Source: Roseomonas aerilata DSM 19363 (GTDB lineage Bacteria; Pseudomonadota; Alphaproteobacteria; Acetobacterales; Acetobacteraceae). From it: 64,000 bases of DNA. Of this stretch, positions 34,691 to 44,349 are shown in pieces. The notes under the pieces were generated by a model. The model was not told the DNA's origin. It worked only from the letters and a program-made list of their open reading frames with translations, and searched no databases. Where the stretch lies: positions 124,001-188,000 of the forward strand of contig NZ_JONP01000010.1 of assembly GCF_000711725.1 (NCBI RefSeq), given 5' to 3'. Each line of letters begins with the position of its first letter. The first letter of the stretch is position 1. The translations under genes and the position numbers were made by a program.

Positions 34691-35412
34691 CCCTCCAGCC
34701 GGTCCTGCGCCGTGCCGCCCACCGGGCGCTGGAGATTGACCCGCTCGCCCGCGGCATAGCCGTGCTGGTAGGCGCCGTTCAAGCGAATGCTGGCGCCACG
34801 CTGGGCGACAAGCCGCACCGCGGCCGTGCGGAAGGCCTCCTCCACCACGCTGTGCTTGACGAGGATGAGGGCCGTGCCGCTCGAGCGCTGCGCCGCCACC
34901 TCGGCCTGCCTGGCGGCGTGCATCGCCTCCAGCCGCTCGGCGAGGCGGCTGGCCATACCGTGGGCAAAGCTGGTGGAGGCCTGCCGCAGCGGGATCCCTC
35001 GCAGCGCGGGGCGCTGTGCCCGAAAACGCAGCACCTCCTGGGCGATGCCGCGGTCGATCACCGCGAAGAGGTAAACGGCCATGGAGGTGTCCGGCTCGAA
35101 GCCGAAGAAGACGTAGCGGGGCCGGTCTTCGTCGCGGGCGAGCCAGACCTTGCAGTCACAGAAGCGAGCGATGGCGGGCACGCAGCCGTCGATGGGCCGG
35201 CGCTGACGGCCGGGCAGCGGCACCTCCACCTGCACGCAGGGCTCGGCCCGGAGGTCGACCTCGGCCATGCTCAGCGCGTAGCGCTCCAGCAGGCGGCCGA
35301 CCATCTCGGCCGCGGCCAGCGCCTCGGCCTCGGTGCAGCCGTTCGAGACGGTCTTCTCGGAAAGGGCGCGGATGCGCGCCTTGACGCGCGTGAGTTCAGT
35401 GGTCTGGCTCAG
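34687..35412 (-). CDS. DUF2786/DUF7168-type protein, probable CTG start
   Basis: The frame contains RIRALSEKTVSNGCTEAEAL then EMVGRLLERYALSMAEVDLR, the N-terminal DUF2786 domain. A C-terminal DUF7168-like part follows (CVPAIARFCDCKVWLARDED, YVFFGFEPDTSMAVYLFAVI). The first ATG in frame (35304) would remove the DUF2786 start. The homologous N-terminus points to CTG at 35412 (then SQTTELTRVK), where relatives have ATG; there is no good ribosome-binding site. Either a CTG start or a start-codon mutation is implied. Such genes are typical of plasmids and integrated elements. Confidence 0.68.
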   Translation of the reverse strand: MSQTTELTRVKARIRALSEKTVSNGCTEAEALAAAEMVGRLLERYALSMAEVDLRAEPCVQVEVPLPGRQRRPIDGCVPAIARFCDCKVWLARDEDRPRYVFFGFEPDTSMAVYLFAVIDRGIAQEVLRFRAQRPALRGIPLRQASTSFAHGMASRLAERLEAMHAARQAEVAAQRSSGTALILVKHSVVEEAFRTAAVRLVAQRGASIRLNGAYQHGYAAGERVNLQRPVGGTAQDRLEG

Positions 35413-35716
35413 GGTAAGGCACCGGGCGGTTGGTTCAGACAGCCGAGGCTAACACTGCACTCCCGTGAGCCCCACCACCGATCCTCCATGTCGCCCCCTG
35501 GCGTCCTGCCCTCGGTGCGCAAGCGCTTCGGCAGATTTGCGCCCATTTCAGCCATCTGCCTGATGTTGCCGCTTTTCTGAAAGCGGACTTGATCACCCGG
35601 ACGGTGCCCTGTGGACGACCAGGGTGGAGAGGGAACTCTCGCTGATCTGACGGCACCGTCGCCGTATCGCTCGATCCGAGGCGTACCGGCTCTGCCATCG
35701 GCGGCGCGACGACCGT
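35413..35716. other. 304-bp gap, nothing recognised
   Basis: Lies between the DUF2786-type gene and a lysR gene that is transcribed toward it. No coding motif or terminator-like hairpin was found by eye. Confidence 0.35.
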
Positions 35717-36613
35717 TCAGCCCAGCCGGGCCTGCAAGTCGTCGAGCAGCCACGTACCCGCTCGCCCGAGCGGACGGTCGCGCCTGTGCGCCGCGTAGAT
35801 CGTGAGCGCCCCGGGATCTGGCACGGGGTCGTCCTGAATGATCAGATGCTGGAGCCGCCCGTTCTCCAGGAATGGCCTGACGAGGTGCTCGGGCATCCGG
35901 CACCAGCCTAGCCCGGCTAGCAGGAAGTCGAGGCGTCGGCCGAGCTCCACAAAGCGCCATGTCTTGACCCCGATGATGCCGTAGCTGGGCGCCCCAGGCG
36001 CGAAGGGGTCGGACAGCACCAGCTGGACGTGCTCATACAGATCTTCCCGTGTCACGGGCCGATTGAGTCTCCCCAGGGGGTGATCGGGCGACACGACGGA
36101 GATCAGCGTTTCGGCAAGCAGAGGAACCGCGAGGAGGTCGTCCGGCACCCCCGACAGCAGAATGCACAGGGCGAGGGCCACCTCGCCCCTGCGTAGACGC
36201 CGCTCGGCACCGCCCAGCCCCTCCGTCGAGAAGCTCACCGGCAGGTTCGGGAACTTATCGCGAAGTGCTCGCAGGCTATCGATGAAGGGTGCGGTGGGAG
36301 CCAGCGGGTCGATGGCAACCGCCAGCTCTGGCTCGACACCGTCGCGCATGCCTGCCGCCATGTCCTCGAACCTGGCGGCACCGGCGAGCACGACCCGTGC
36401 CTGGCTGATCAGGCTACGCCCCGCATCCGTGACCAGGGGCCGATGACCGGAGCGATCGAAGAGCAATACGCCTTGAACGCCCTCCAGCGTGGCAACGGTC
36501 TGGCTGATCGCTGATTGGGCGCGGGCGAGCTTGCGACCCGCCGCCGAGAAGCTGCCCTCATCGGCGATCGCCACCAGTACCCGAAGCTGGTCCAGCGTGA
36601 GGTTACCGATCAC
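35717..36613 (-). CDS. LysR-family transcriptional regulator (divergent from azoR)
   Basis: 298 residues. The helix-turn-helix is TLDQLRVLVAIADEGSFSAA then LARAQSAISQTVATLEGVQG, followed by the LysR effector-binding domain (ELAVAIDPLAPTAPFIDSLR, ISVVSPDHPLGRL). It diverges from an azoreductase gene with a 95-bp shared upstream region. This LysR/azoR arrangement usually means quinone- or azo-compound-responsive control. Confidence 0.92.
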   Translation of the reverse strand: MIGNLTLDQLRVLVAIADEGSFSAAGRKLARAQSAISQTVATLEGVQGVLLFDRSGHRPLVTDAGRSLISQARVVLAGAARFEDMAAGMRDGVEPELAVAIDPLAPTAPFIDSLRALRDKFPNLPVSFSTEGLGGAERRLRRGEVALALCILLSGVPDDLLAVPLLAETLISVVSPDHPLGRLNRPVTREDLYEHVQLVLSDPFAPGAPSYGIIGVKTWRFVELGRRLDFLLAGLGWCRMPEHLVRPFLENGRLQHLIIQDDPVPDPGALTIYAAHRRDRPLGRAGTWLLDDLQARLG

Positions 36614-36708
36614 CCATCGCCCTCGCTTATGAACATCATCGGATCTTTATCACTCCCGGGGAGGGGGCGGAATGATCAGGTTCTCGCTCACCAACAAGGA
36701 CCTCCTCC

Positions 36709-37323
36709 ATGACCACCCTCCTCGTCGTCGAGACCAGCCCACGCGGCACCCACTCGATCTCCCGCAATCTCACCCGTCGCTTCGTCGATCGTTGGCAGGC
36801 TGCCCACCCTGAAGGAAGGGTGGTCGACCGCGACCTGATGGAGACGGACTTGCCGTTCGTGAACGCGCCCTGGCTCCAGGCCTACTTCACGCCGCCCGAG
36901 ATGCATTCGGCCGAGATGAAGGAAGTGCTGCGGCTATCGGACGAACTCGTCCGGGAGCTCTTATCCGCTGACCACCTCGTCATCGCGACCCCCGTCTACA
37001 ACTACAACGTCCCGGCGGCCCTGAAGGCGTGGATCGACCACATCGTGCGCAAGGGGATCACGCTGGGGGTGAACGGCGAGGGTCTCCTCACCGGCAAGAA
37101 GGCGACGATCCTGCTCGCCTCCGGCGGCGTCTACACCGAGGGATCGCCAATCCGCGACCGGGATATCGCGACCCAGTACCTGCGCCTCATCCTCGGTGTA
37201 CTGGGCATCACCGACGTCACTTTCGTCGCCGCTGGCAACGCCAAGGCTGTCGACCTTGGCGAGATTGGGCGGGAGGACTTCCTCAATCGGTTCCAGGAGC
37301 AGATCCAGGCTGCGGCGGCTTGA
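36709..37323 (+). CDS. azoR: FMN-dependent NADH:quinone/azoreductase
   Basis: 204 residues, full length. The flavodoxin-like FMN site is [20 protein letters not shown] at the N-terminus, then [20 protein letters not shown] and [15 protein letters not shown]. It reduces quinones and azo bonds by two electrons using NADH, protecting against electrophilic quinones. It is preceded by AAGGACCTCCTCC and diverges from lysR. Confidence 0.94.
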   Translation: MTTLLVVETSPRGTHSISRNLTRRFVDRWQAAHPEGRVVDRDLMETDLPFVNAPWLQAYFTPPEMHSAEMKEVLRLSDELVRELLSADHLVIATPVYNYNVPAALKAWIDHIVRKGITLGVNGEGLLTGKKATILLASGGVYTEGSPIRDRDIATQYLRLILGVLGITDVTFVAAGNAKAVDLGEIGREDFLNRFQEQIQAAAA

Positions 37324-37522
37324 GCACTTTGTTCGATCCGGGCTTTTGCGAGGCTCGGTGACGGGTCGAACTCGGCGCTCAAAGATTGGCAGATCGGCGG
37401 CTTATCCGGTTCGGTCGCTCCAGGGCGGAAGTTGCGCATCCGGCAAGCTTCGCCCGTCGGCTCTGCGCCCGTTTCGGCCGAATGACCTCTCTTGTCAGCT
37501 CCGCCGAAGCGGACGTCGTCCT

Positions 37523-38425
37523 TCAGCGGGCGGCTGGCCTGGATCGCGCGACGAAGCCCAGAAAGGTCCTGAAGGCCGAGGACATCTGGCGCCGGGTGGG
37601 ATAGTACAGGAACCAACTCGGCAAGACCGGGCACCACTCCTCCAGCACCGGCACGAGCCCGCCGGACGCGATGACAGGCCGCGCATACTCCTCTGGCAGC
37701 CGGACCAGGCCCACGCCGTCCAGCCCGGCGCGCATCGCCACGTGCGGATCGTTCACCGTCAGCGGCCCCTCCGGCGTGATGGTCACCGCCCGACCATCCC
37801 TCGCGAACTCCCAGGGGAAGATGCTGCCGCCTGGAAAGCGGTGCCGAATGCAGGCATGGCGCAACAGGTCCTCGGGCTGCCCGGGCGTCCCGCACCGAAG
37901 CAGGTAGTCCGGCGCCCCGAGCACAAGGTAGCGCATCGGCCCGCCCAGCGGGACCGCGACCATGTCGCGTGCCAGGTCCTCGCCGAAGCGCACGCCGGCA
38001 TCGAACCCGTGCTCCACGATGTCCACCCGCGCGGCGTCGCTGATCAGCTCCAGCGACACGTCCGGATTGGCCGCAAGGAACGGCCGCGCGAGAGGCGCCA
38101 AGCGGAACTCCAGCGCGGGGATCGGCGCGTTGATGCGGACTGTCCCGGTGGGACGGTCGCGGAAGTCGTTGACCATGTCCACCGCTGCGGCAATGTTGTC
38201 CAGCGCGGGCTGAAGACGCTCAAGCAGCCGCTGCCCGGCCTCAGTCGGGGAAACGCTGCGGGTCGTGCGGTGAAGCAGCCGCACGCCCATGCGCTCCTCG
38301 AGGTTCCGCATGGTGAGGCTGAGCGCCGAGACGGAGAGGCCGCGTTCCTCTGCCGCCTTCCGGAAGCTCCGCGCCCGGGCGATGGCCGCGAAGGCCTCCA
38401 ACTCGGCCAGGTTCCGCGACTTCAT
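37523..38425 (-). CDS. LysR-family regulator (divergent from an SDR gene)
   Basis: 300 residues from ATG 38425 (GGAAAG upstream; a start 22 codons earlier lacks one). ELEAFAAIARARSFRKAAEE then SVSALSLTMRNLEERMGVRL is the HTH, with the CrgA/DsdC-type effector domain behind (TGTVRINAPIPALEFRLAPL, ISDAARVDIVEHGFDAGVRF). It diverges from the SDR gene with 104 bp between and probably regulates it. Confidence 0.92.
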   Translation of the reverse strand: MKSRNLAELEAFAAIARARSFRKAAEERGLSVSALSLTMRNLEERMGVRLLHRTTRSVSPTEAGQRLLERLQPALDNIAAAVDMVNDFRDRPTGTVRINAPIPALEFRLAPLARPFLAANPDVSLELISDAARVDIVEHGFDAGVRFGEDLARDMVAVPLGGPMRYLVLGAPDYLLRCGTPGQPEDLLRHACIRHRFPGGSIFPWEFARDGRAVTITPEGPLTVNDPHVAMRAGLDGVGLVRLPEEYARPVIASGGLVPVLEEWCPVLPSWFLYYPTRRQMSSAFRTFLGFVARSRPAAR

Positions 38426-38529
38426 TGTTGAGCTTTCCTTCACGCGCCGGGAAGAGAAATCCAGCTTATCGAACAGTCTGGCCCGGGACAAAACGCGGCC
38501 ACTTCCACCTCATCGAACCGGAGTCAGTC

Positions 38530-39279
38530 GTGGACATCACCGGCAACACCATCCTCATCACCGGCGGCGGCACGGGCATCGGCCGCGGCCTTGCCGAGGC
38601 CCTCCACGCCGCGGGCAACACCGTCATCATCGCCGGGCGTCGCCGCACGCCTTTGGAGGCCGTCGCGACGGCACATCCCGGCATGCACCTCGCCACCCTC
38701 GACATCGACGACGCCGCCGCGATCCGCGATTTCGCCGCGCACATCGCGGCCGCACACCCCGCCCTGAACGTCCTCATCAACAACGCCGGCATCATGCGCG
38801 TGGAGGAGGTGCTCACCGGCCCGGACGCCCTCGCCACTGCCGAGGCCACGATCACCACCAACCTTCTGGGCCCGATCCGCCTGACGTCCGCTCTGCTGCC
38901 GCACCTTGTGGCGCAGCCGAAGGCCGCGGTGGTGAACGTCTCCTCCGGCCTGGCCTTCGTGCCGCGCGCGGACACGCCGACCTACTCGGCGACCAAGGCC
39001 GCGATCCACTCCTACAGCATGTCCCTGCGCCACCAGCTTCGGAACACCGCTGTGCAGGTGATTGAGCTGGCACCGCCTCTGGTGGCTACAGACCTCACGC
39101 CCGGCCAGCGCGACAACCCACGTGCACTCCCGCTGGAAAGCTTCATTCAGGAAAGCATGGCCCTTCTTGCAGCCGATCCGAACGCCGCTGAGATCCTGGT
39201 CGAGCGCGTGCTGGCGCAGCGAACCGCCGAGGCCACCGGCCGCTTCGTGGCAGTCTTTGAAATGATCAACCCGCGCTGA
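38530..39279 (+). CDS. short-chain dehydrogenase/reductase (DltE-like)
   Basis: 249 residues from GTG 38530, preceded by CGGAG. ILITGGGTGIGRGLAEAL is the NAD(P) motif, LINNAGIM the NNAG motif, and NVSSGLAFVPRADTPTYSAT then K the Ser-Tyr-Lys active site. This matches the DltE-type classical SDR subgroup often found next to a LysR gene, as here. The substrate is unknown. Confidence 0.91.
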   Translation: MDITGNTILITGGGTGIGRGLAEALHAAGNTVIIAGRRRTPLEAVATAHPGMHLATLDIDDAAAIRDFAAHIAAAHPALNVLINNAGIMRVEEVLTGPDALATAEATITTNLLGPIRLTSALLPHLVAQPKAAVVNVSSGLAFVPRADTPTYSATKAAIHSYSMSLRHQLRNTAVQVIELAPPLVATDLTPGQRDNPRALPLESFIQESMALLAADPNAAEILVERVLAQRTAEATGRFVAVFEMINPR

Positions 39280-39331
39280 CGCGCAAGCGGCGTGATCCCG
39301 GCGAAAGACGCCGGGCGCGGACTAGCACCCC

Positions 39332-39370
39332 ATGGCAGCTTTCCAGACCATCGCGCCGGAAAGCTGCCAT
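39332..39370. repeat. perfect 13-bp inverted repeat
   Basis: ATGGCAGCTTTCC (39332-39344) and GGAAAGCTGCCAT (39358-39370) are exact reverse complements around a 13-base spacer. It lies downstream of the SDR stop and before the broken ABC permease. There is no T tract. It could be a terminator, a protein-binding dyad or the relic of an element end. Confidence 0.7.
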
Positions 39371-39410
39371 CCGCTATCAGCCAGCTTCGCTCATCTCTAC
39401 GTTGCCGTGG

Positions 39411-39596
39411 TCAGGCACGGATCGCGGCCAAGCTCTCCGCGCTGGCCGAGCCGGACTCGCCCGCGAGGACGTCCGCCGCGTCGCCTGGTAGAAGCTGAGG
39501 CAGAAGAAAGCGGAGCATAACAATTCCGAGGGTCGCCGGCACCGCCTGAAGGGCGGTCCGGCGCAGCGTCGCGCCCATGCGAGCGAGGGCGATCAT
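39411..39596 (-). pseudogene. N-terminal stub of a dipeptide-type ABC permease
   Basis: MIALARMGATLRRTALQAVP then TLGIVMLRFLLPQLLPGDAA is the first span and following loop of a DppB-type permease. The frame stops at residue 61 (SLAAIRA) and no further permease sequence follows. It begins next to the decayed binding-protein gene, so this is the remains of an operon. Confidence 0.72.
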
Positions 39597-40541
39597 GCGT
39601 CCACGTACGCGTCTGCTAGACTGGCCTCCACCCCGTTGGCGGTGAGGGAGTGGCCGTGCGCCCGCTTGTTGCTGATCGTCAGGAAGACGGGCGAGGCAAG
39701 ATTGATGACCGGCACGTCGCGCCCGACGATCCCCTGGACCTCGCGGAACAGCCTGACGCGGCGGCTGGCATCGTTCTCGATCGCCGCCTGCTCCAGCAGG
39801 CGGTCCACCTCCGGGTTGCTGTAGCCGGAGCCATTGGAGAAGGGCACGCCTTTGATGAAGTTCTTTGACCAGTAGATGCGCTGCACCCCGACGGTAGGGT
39901 CGAACTTGAACAGGAAGGGGCCGGTGCCGATCGGCGCGGCGTTATTCGGACTGGAGAGGGGATCCGCGCCCTCATAGACATGGCGCGGCAGAATAGGTGT
40001 CTCGCTGCCGGCCAGCGCGGATCAGGTAGGGCGCGGGCCGCTCCAGCCGCAGCACGGCAGTCGGGGGGTCCGGCGTCTGCACCTCAGCCAGGTTCGCGAA
40101 GGTGCTGCGCCCTTGGGGGTGCATGCGCTTGAGGAGCAGCAGTGAGAAGGCCACGTCCGCCGAGGTGAAGTCCCGGCCATCGTGCCACTTCACGCCCGGC
40201 CGCAGCTTGAAGGTGTAGGTCAGGCCGCCCGGTGCGATGGTCCAGTCGGTCGCGAGCACGGACTTCGGCGTCAGATTGAAGTCGTACTGCAAGAGGCCCT
40301 CCGTCACCTTTTCGGACACGCTCAGCGCCGGGGTGACAACGGTGGTGGCGGCGACGAGCGCGGTGGGCTCGCTCGTCAGCACGAAGGTCAACGTGCCGCC
40401 GCGGCGTGGTCCGCCCTGCGCGCGGCTGCTGTGAGGAACCATAAACAGACCAGAAGCCAGGAGGCCGAAGCCACGGCGCGGAAGGAGGACGGACGAAAGG
40501 GACGGCCTGGATGGCGCCTCCGGATGCTGGCGGGCGGGCAA
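39593..40541 (-). pseudogene. family-5 (dipeptide/oligopeptide) ABC solute-binding protein, broken
   Basis: The 5' part (40541-39972) has a signal peptide and GGTLTFVLTSEPTALVAATT, then FKLRPGVKWHDGRDFTSADV, typical of SBP_bac_5. After APYLIRAGRQR it shifts frame: the DNA continues as LPRHVYEGADPLSS and PIGTGPFLFKFDPTVGVQRI in another frame. It then jumps to KNFIKGVPFSNGSGYSNPEV and the C-terminus. About 200 central residues are missing. At least one frameshift and one internal deletion are therefore present. Confidence 0.82.
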
Positions 40542-40638
40542 GCCGCGATCAGCTTGCCGGCAGCGATCCCCCGCCTAATCCACGCGACAAGTTCAGTAGA
40601 TTTCGATATTCACAGTCATGGAAGAGATATTGCGGGGG

Positions 40639-41934
40639 TCACCCCCGGTTTGCCGCTGCATCCCTCAGGAAGGCCAGCGTCGCGTGCCAGCTTGCCTCGC
40701 TCGCATAGGCGTTGGCAGCGGCCGTTCCGCCCCCTGTGGCAACGATGCCGCTGACCGGATGCGGCCAGGTGATGTGAGTCGTGGGCTGATAGGGATGGCT
40801 GATGGCGTGCCCCGCACCCTCGAAAGCGAGATGCGCGTGCGGCCAGGGATGGTTCGCGGCGGTCAGCGCCTCCTCCACCATCTCGGCGTAGCGCGTGCTC
40901 GGCCAGGAGCCGTCATCCGTGCCGGAGATCGTCAGCACCGGCCCGCGGATGCGCTCCACGGGGATACGGGCGCGCGCCACCGCCTCGGCATCCTCCAGCG
41001 CCGTCCTCACACCGTGGGCGTGGCGGCGCGGCGGCTCTCCATCGTCGTAGGGACTCCAGCTGGCCATCCGGTTGTTCTCCCAGACATGCGGGACCGGCCG
41101 GCCTTCCAGCGTCCAGGCATGGCCGTCCCGCCCGCCCTGCGCCGGATCGGCCGCGCTCATCGCTCCGTGCACCACCGCTCCCGGCACATAGGCAACCACG
41201 GCCGAGACCCGTTCCGGGAAGGTCGCACCGAGCAGCAGCGCCAGTTCCCCACCGCGCGACTGCCCGGATACTGCGAGGAAGCCGCCCGGCGGCGACGCCG
41301 CAGCGCGAAGCCAGTCGATCCCGCGCGCGAACATCTCCAACGGTGTGTTCGAGATGTAGCGCGGCAAGCCCGGCGCGCCGAAGTAGCCCAGTGCCAACGC
41401 GGCAAAGCCGTGGGATGCCAGCAGCGCCGCCCTCGGCTCATTGACGCCGCCCCCTGATCCGTAGAGCACGACCACGGCGGGATGCGGCCCCTCCCCCGCC
41501 GGCATGAAGAGCGTGCCGACGAGGTCGTCCTCCCGCAACTCGCGCCGCGTCACACCGGACGCGGCGAAGCGCGCGGTCATGGCCGCCTCGGCGCGCCACT
41601 CCCCGGCCTCGGCGGTCAGCCGCGCGTGCACGGGGTTGGCCGCGAGCGGTCCGGTGGCATCGGCCGGAGAGGCGGCCGCCACCTTCTGCTGCGACCAGAC
41701 GAGCCCCATGGGCGAGACGCCGGCATAGCCCTCCGTCGGCGCGTCACGGGTGGTGTCCACCACGCCTTCGGAATCGGCCAGGAAGGTGGCGCCCCCGGCC
41801 CAGCGGCCGCCATCCGGCCAGTCGGTGGCGATGGAGACGTGCACAGGGGCTCCGGGCGGGGCGCCCTCCACCCGGATGCGGCGCGGCACGTCCAGCAGCG
41901 CGTCCGTCGGCTCCACGGTCAGGCGCACCGTCAC
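40639..41934 (-). CDS. alpha/beta hydrolase of the acyl-CoA thioesterase/BAAT family
   Basis: 431 residues from GTG 41934, which overlaps the binding-protein stop (GTGA). The N-terminal 130 residues form the beta-sandwich of BAAT/acyl-CoA thioesterases (LTVEPTDALLDVPRRIRVEG). The C-terminal alpha/beta hydrolase has nucleophile Ser in SGQSRGGELALLLG, Asp in ISGTDDGSWP and His in FEGAGHAISHPY. Likely reactions are thioester or amide hydrolysis. Its coupling to a dipeptide-type binding protein suggests it processes an imported conjugate; neither is proven. Confidence 0.86.
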   Translation of the reverse strand: MTVRLTVEPTDALLDVPRRIRVEGAPPGAPVHVSIATDWPDGGRWAGGATFLADSEGVVDTTRDAPTEGYAGVSPMGLVWSQQKVAAASPADATGPLAANPVHARLTAEAGEWRAEAAMTARFAASGVTRRELREDDLVGTLFMPAGEGPHPAVVVLYGSGGGVNEPRAALLASHGFAALALGYFGAPGLPRYISNTPLEMFARGIDWLRAAASPPGGFLAVSGQSRGGELALLLGATFPERVSAVVAYVPGAVVHGAMSAADPAQGGRDGHAWTLEGRPVPHVWENNRMASWSPYDDGEPPRRHAHGVRTALEDAEAVARARIPVERIRGPVLTISGTDDGSWPSTRYAEMVEEALTAANHPWPHAHLAFEGAGHAISHPYQPTTHITWPHPVSGIVATGGGTAAANAYASEASWHATLAFLRDAAANRG

Positions 41935-43520
41935 GCCTCCCGCCGCACCATCTGCGCCGCCGTGCGGTCCGAGACGAGGGGCGAGACGGTGAGGCCGCGC
42001 CGAGCCGCCCAGAGGTTGCGGAAGTGGTAGACGGGGATGATCCCCGCCTCCCCCATCACCAGCCGGGCGGACTCCCGCAGTATGGCTTCGCGCTTCGCGT
42101 CGTCCAGCTCCTGGACCGCCGCTTCCAGCAGCCGGTCCGCCTCCGGGCTCGCATAGCGACCCCAGTTGGAGGCACCCCGCCCCTTGGCGGGATCGTAGGA
42201 GCCGATGACGTTGACGAGGGCATAAGAGGCCTCGCCCGTCCCGTTGCCCCAAGTGAGCACAGACATGGCGAATTGCCCGGCGGAGGCGCGGCCGGAGAAG
42301 GTGGCCCAGGGCATGTTCTCCACCGTCGTCCGCACCCCGATCCGGGTCCAGGCCTGCGCCACCGCCTGCGCCGTTTCGGGGCCGCGGACGTAGCGGTCCG
42401 TCGGGACGTGCACGGCCAGGCGGAACCCGTCCGGGAAGCCGGCCTCAGCCAGCAGGCGCCGCGCCGCCTCCGGATCCGCCGCCGGCACGGTAAGGGCGGG
42501 CTCGTAGCCGAAGGAGCCTTCCGGCATCCACTGCGCCGCCGGCACCGCCTGGCCCTGCAGCAGCCGGTCCGAGAGGGCACGCCGGTCGAGCGAGAGGGAG
42601 AGGGCTCGGCGCACCCGCGCGTCGCTCAACGGGTTCCGCGTGAGGGCCGAGCCATCGGCCGCGCGCACGAACTCGTTCGGCTCGGGCGAGGCGTTGGGCA
42701 TCAGCAGCAGCACGCGCAGCCCGGGATGGGCGAAGAGCGCCACGTCCTGTCGCCGGCGGATGTTGTCCACGTCGGCCACCGAGACGCGCTCGATCACGTC
42801 CACGTCGCCCGAGAGCAGCGCCGCGGTGCGGGCGGCGGCGTTGGGGATCAGCCGGATCGTCACCTCGGCCCAATCTGGACGCCCGCCCCAGTATTCCTCG
42901 TTGCGGCGGAAAACGATGCGATCCCCCGGTGTGTAGGAGACGAAGCGATAGGGGCCAGTGCCGACCGCTGCTTTGCCCGAGTTGAAGTCGGTGCTCGTCG
43001 CCCCCTCAGTCGCGTGGCGGGCGACGATGGAGACGGAGGCGAAGTTCAGCGGCGTGAGCGGGGCAGGGCCGTGGGTGCGGACGATTAGCCGGTGCGGGTC
43101 CGGCGCCTCCAGCCCCGCGATCTCCCGCAGATAGCCGCCGAAGGAGGAGGAGGAACCGGGCACGTCCGGCGCGCGGCGGAAGGAGAAGATCGCATCCTCC
43201 GCCGTGAAGGGCCGACCGTCGTGCCAGCGCACGTCGTCGCGCAGAACGAACTCCCAGGTGATGGGATTCAGCAGCTTCCAGGAGCGAGCGAGGCCGGGCC
43301 GCAGCGTGCCGTCGTGGTTCTCCACCAGGAAGTCGAAGGCGTGCAGGTTGACGGAGCGGTCGCCGCCGAAGTTGTTCAACTGCGGATCGATGGAGGAGAC
43401 GGGATCGCCGAAAGCGATCGTCAGCCGGTCCTCGGGCGCCGGGCGGGCGCCCTGGGCCCGGGCCGTGCCGGCCAGCGTCGGCAGGGCAAGAAGGGTAGAC
43501 AGGGCGCGGCGGGAGATCAT
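41931..43520 (-). CDS. family-5 ABC solute-binding protein (peptide/nickel/opine type)
   Basis: 529 residues, full length. The signal peptide MISRRALSTLLALPTLAGTA ends at ARAQG. The SBP_bac_5 signature is visible: WEFVLRDDVRWHDGRPFTAE, AVGTGPYRFVSYTPGD, NEEYWGGRPDWAEVTIRLIP, and the C-terminal ALVNVIGSYDPAKG. It binds peptides or similar amphipathic solutes in the periplasm. No intact permease or ATPase genes are near; the closest is the decayed permease stub at 39411. It is translationally coupled to the BAAT-type hydrolase. Confidence 0.92.
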   Translation of the reverse strand: MISRRALSTLLALPTLAGTARAQGARPAPEDRLTIAFGDPVSSIDPQLNNFGGDRSVNLHAFDFLVENHDGTLRPGLARSWKLLNPITWEFVLRDDVRWHDGRPFTAEDAIFSFRRAPDVPGSSSSFGGYLREIAGLEAPDPHRLIVRTHGPAPLTPLNFASVSIVARHATEGATSTDFNSGKAAVGTGPYRFVSYTPGDRIVFRRNEEYWGGRPDWAEVTIRLIPNAAARTAALLSGDVDVIERVSVADVDNIRRRQDVALFAHPGLRVLLLMPNASPEPNEFVRAADGSALTRNPLSDARVRRALSLSLDRRALSDRLLQGQAVPAAQWMPEGSFGYEPALTVPAADPEAARRLLAEAGFPDGFRLAVHVPTDRYVRGPETAQAVAQAWTRIGVRTTVENMPWATFSGRASAGQFAMSVLTWGNGTGEASYALVNVIGSYDPAKGRGASNWGRYASPEADRLLEAAVQELDDAKREAILRESARLVMGEAGIIPVYHFRNLWAARRGLTVSPLVSDRTAAQMVRREA

Positions 43521-43580
43521 GCGAAAGTCCTCGGGTGCTACCGGACGGGCAGGTGCTTAACGCCCTGCCCGCCCCGTTCG

Positions 43581-44345
43581 TCAGGCAGCGCTGTTGACGC
43601 GCTCGATCGCCACGTCGCGACCGCCGCGGATCTCGTAGAGCTCGAAGTCGCGGGCCGCGAGGCTGCCATCCGGCTTGAAGTCCACGGATGAGCTGGCGCC
43701 GTCGTAGGACAGGGTCTTGCCGGCCTTCAGCGCGGCCAATCCCTCCTCCAGGTTCGTCACTCGCTCGCCTGGGCCGTTCGCCACGCGTGGATTGGCAGCC
43801 TTCACGGCGTCCGCCGCGTCCGTACCGGCCGCGGCCATGGCGAGGAGGAGGACGTTGATCTGGTCGAAGCCGGCACAGCCGTAGGGCTTCTGCACCTCTC
43901 CGTCTGGCATCGCGCCAACGAAGCAAAGATAGGCGTCGTAGGCGCCACTGCCGACTGGCGGCACGGGCAGGCCGTGCAGGATGCCCTCCGCCGCGTGTCC
44001 GACCGCCTGCTTGAACTGTGGCCCGACGGCGAAGGACAGGGTGAGCACCTTGCCCTGGTAGCCAGCACGGAAAATGCCGCGGTAGATCGCGGTGAAATCG
44101 GTGACGTAGCCCGGGATGAACACCGCCTGTGGGTTGCCGCGGAGCAGCCGGTCCACCTCGGCGCGATAGCTCGGCTGGCTGGTGTTGTAGAAGAACGGCT
44201 CGTTCGCCAGCTTGCCCCCCGCCGTTTCCAGTGCGCTGCGGAAGCTGGCGGCGAGGGTGGTGGAGAAGTCGTTGTTCGGCCCGGCCGCCGCGATCCCCGT
44301 CAGGCCGCGCTTCACCGCCAGCCGCGCCAGCGCCGAGGTGGCGTG
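43581..44345 (-). pseudogene. C-terminal two-thirds of a LivK-type branched-chain amino-acid/aromatic ABC binding protein
   Basis: ARLAVKRGLTGIAAAGPNND then FSTTLAASFRSALETAGG, AVFIPGYVTDFTAIYRGIFR and CAGFDQINVLLLAMAAAG belong to Peripla_BP_6 proteins. The signal peptide and first lobe are missing. The frame begins exactly where the C-terminus of an FAD protein ends, so two truncated genes are joined. It has an in-frame ATG at 44315 but cannot give a complete binding protein. Confidence 0.78.
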
Positions 44346-44349
44346 CCAA

